A stretch of DNA of 64,000 bases. It comes from Clostridium sp. C2-6-12. Its GTDB lineage: Bacteria; Bacillota; Clostridia; Clostridiales; Clostridiaceae. The DNA lies in contig NZ_JAABNP010000018.1 in the NCBI RefSeq assembly GCF_009928485.1, positions 1-64,000 of the forward strand, in the 5' to 3' direction. Positions within the stretch are counted from its first letter, which is position 1, and each line of letters opens with the position of its first letter. Positions 63,322 to 64,000 of the stretch are shown piece by piece. Below the pieces are notes generated by a model. It was given only the letters and a program-made list of their open reading frames with translations. It was not told the DNA's origin and did no database searches. Both the position numbers and the translations under genes were made by a program.

Positions 63322-63849
63322 ATGTACGAAAATTCATCGGAATTAGCAGAAAATAAATTACTAATGTTATATGTTTTAAAAACAATAAATGAACCAATAT
63401 CAAATATTCAGCTTACTGAAATAATTCTTGAAAATAACTTTATTAATTATTTTACGTTTCAACAATATTTATCTGAGCTTGAAGAATCTAAATTCGTTGA
63501 ATATCAGGAAATTAACGATAAAAAATTATTGGCTTTAACAGAAAAAGGAGATAATGTTCTTTCTTTATTTCAAGCAAGAATATCTCCTTCGCAAATGTCT
63601 ATTGTAGATCAATATATAAAAGAAAAAATAGGGATAATAAAAAAGGAATTAACCATACACGCTGATTATACTCTTGGCAGCGGCGATGATAATTTTATTG
63701 TTGATCTAAAGGCAATTGAAGACAAAGCTTTATTAATGGAATTAAAATTATCAGTTCCTACTAAAAAACAAGCTTCTTTAATTTGTAATAAGTGGAAGGA
63801 AAATCCTTCCGAAATATATACAAATGTAATTAAGATATTAATTGATTAA
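63322..63849 (+). CDS. DUF4364-family protein
   Basis: 175 residues. The first 80 form a winged-helix-like domain (NKLLMLYVLKTINEPISNIQLTEIIL, YLSELEESKFVEY), and the rest is the second DUF4364 domain. The family occurs widely in clostridia near sporulation and DNA-binding genes; its role is not known to me. The start is the ATG five bases after GGAGG; a GTG six codons earlier lacks a ribosome site. Its stop overlaps the converging gene by 4 bases. Confidence 0.85.
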   Translation: MYENSSELAENKLLMLYVLKTINEPISNIQLTEIILENNFINYFTFQQYLSELEESKFVEYQEINDKKLLALTEKGDNVLSLFQARISPSQMSIVDQYIKEKIGIIKKELTIHADYTLGSGDDNFIVDLKAIEDKALLMELKLSVPTKKQASLICNKWKENPSEIYTNVIKILID

Positions 63850-64000
63850 TATCTCTTGTGAGCTAAAGTCATAGCATTAGGCTCTTTGCCTAGTGGTATG
63901 ACTTTTATATTTTTTTCATCAATTCCTATTACATTTAATTTGCCGTTTAAATAATCTCCAACAAATATATTTTCTTTAATCTTTATTATTCCTCTTGGCA
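63846..64000 (-). CDS. Partial CDS, beta-propeller-like protein (C-terminal end)
   Basis: 51 codons of the C-terminal end are in the window; the rest lies beyond its right edge. The sequence GIIKIKENIFVGDYLNGKLNV and VIPLGKEPNAMTLAHK is one and a half blades of a YVTN/NHL-like propeller, repeat units with V-x-V-I-P-x-G-x-x-P-x. The stop overlaps the stop of the converging DUF4364 gene. Confidence 0.7.
   Translation of the reverse strand, partial: PRGIIKIKENIFVGDYLNGKLNVIGIDEKNIKVIPLGKEPNAMTLAHKRY

Overview
The window looks like chromosomal DNA of a low-GC, spore-forming anaerobe, most likely Clostridium in the strict sense. The signs are very AT-rich intergenic DNA, AGGAGG-type ribosome binding sites with frequent TTG and GTG starts, a PdaB-like sporulation deacetylase, a 2-oxoacid:ferredoxin oxidoreductase, and DapH with its partner aminotransferase. 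I see no rRNA, tRNA, CRISPR array, phage or transposase gene.

Layout. 0.2-11.5 kb holds ordinary small units on the minus strand: a CheY-like regulator with a CheX-like partner, an MGMT-type protein, a lipoprotein metallopeptidase, GNAT acetyltransferases, a CD3324-type regulator, an HD protein, a DUF5105-like lipoprotein, a NUDIX protein, a flavodoxin-like reductase and a calcineurin-type phosphoesterase. 11.5-14.3 kb is decayed DNA with a (TAA)18 tract, inverted repeats and gene remnants around one intact DUF3784/PH-type membrane protein. 14.3-36.8 kb and 41.3-57.0 kb are accessory blocks, entirely on the minus strand apart from korAB. They encode immunity-like and repeat proteins: SUKH/SMI1-KNR4, Imm26, DUF1851/Tdi1, ankyrin, Sel1 and TPR proteins, many unrecognised proteins and two AraC-type regulators. 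Between them lie ygiD, marR plus a chemoreceptor, and korAB. 57.2-64 kb is core metabolism: a thioredoxin-like protein, PpnP, two aminotransferases, DapH, a tandem-OB SSB-like protein, PdaB and DUF4364.

Main discovery. The five accessory operons and the lipoprotein at 7.2 kb are each preceded by the same promoter element, read on the minus strand: TGTCG, six mostly T bases, TACAATACA, then 17-18 bp to a TATAAT-like -10. Six intact copies start at 7944, 20965, 36893, 46091, 52887 and 57094. A seventh, decayed copy lies in front of a decayed copy of the lipoprotein gene. The element is the right length and position for an AraC-family site overlapping -35. Two AraC paralogues with nearly identical recognition helices are encoded in the region (37.0 and 55.5 kb), one inside the regulon. 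I read this as a coordinately regulated poly-immunity regulon without any recognisable toxin. It includes an immunity-like domain fused to a 2[4Fe-4S] ferredoxin and a NapH-like membrane ferredoxin, which suggests a redox link. The element is seen directly; its regulator and the biological role are inferred.
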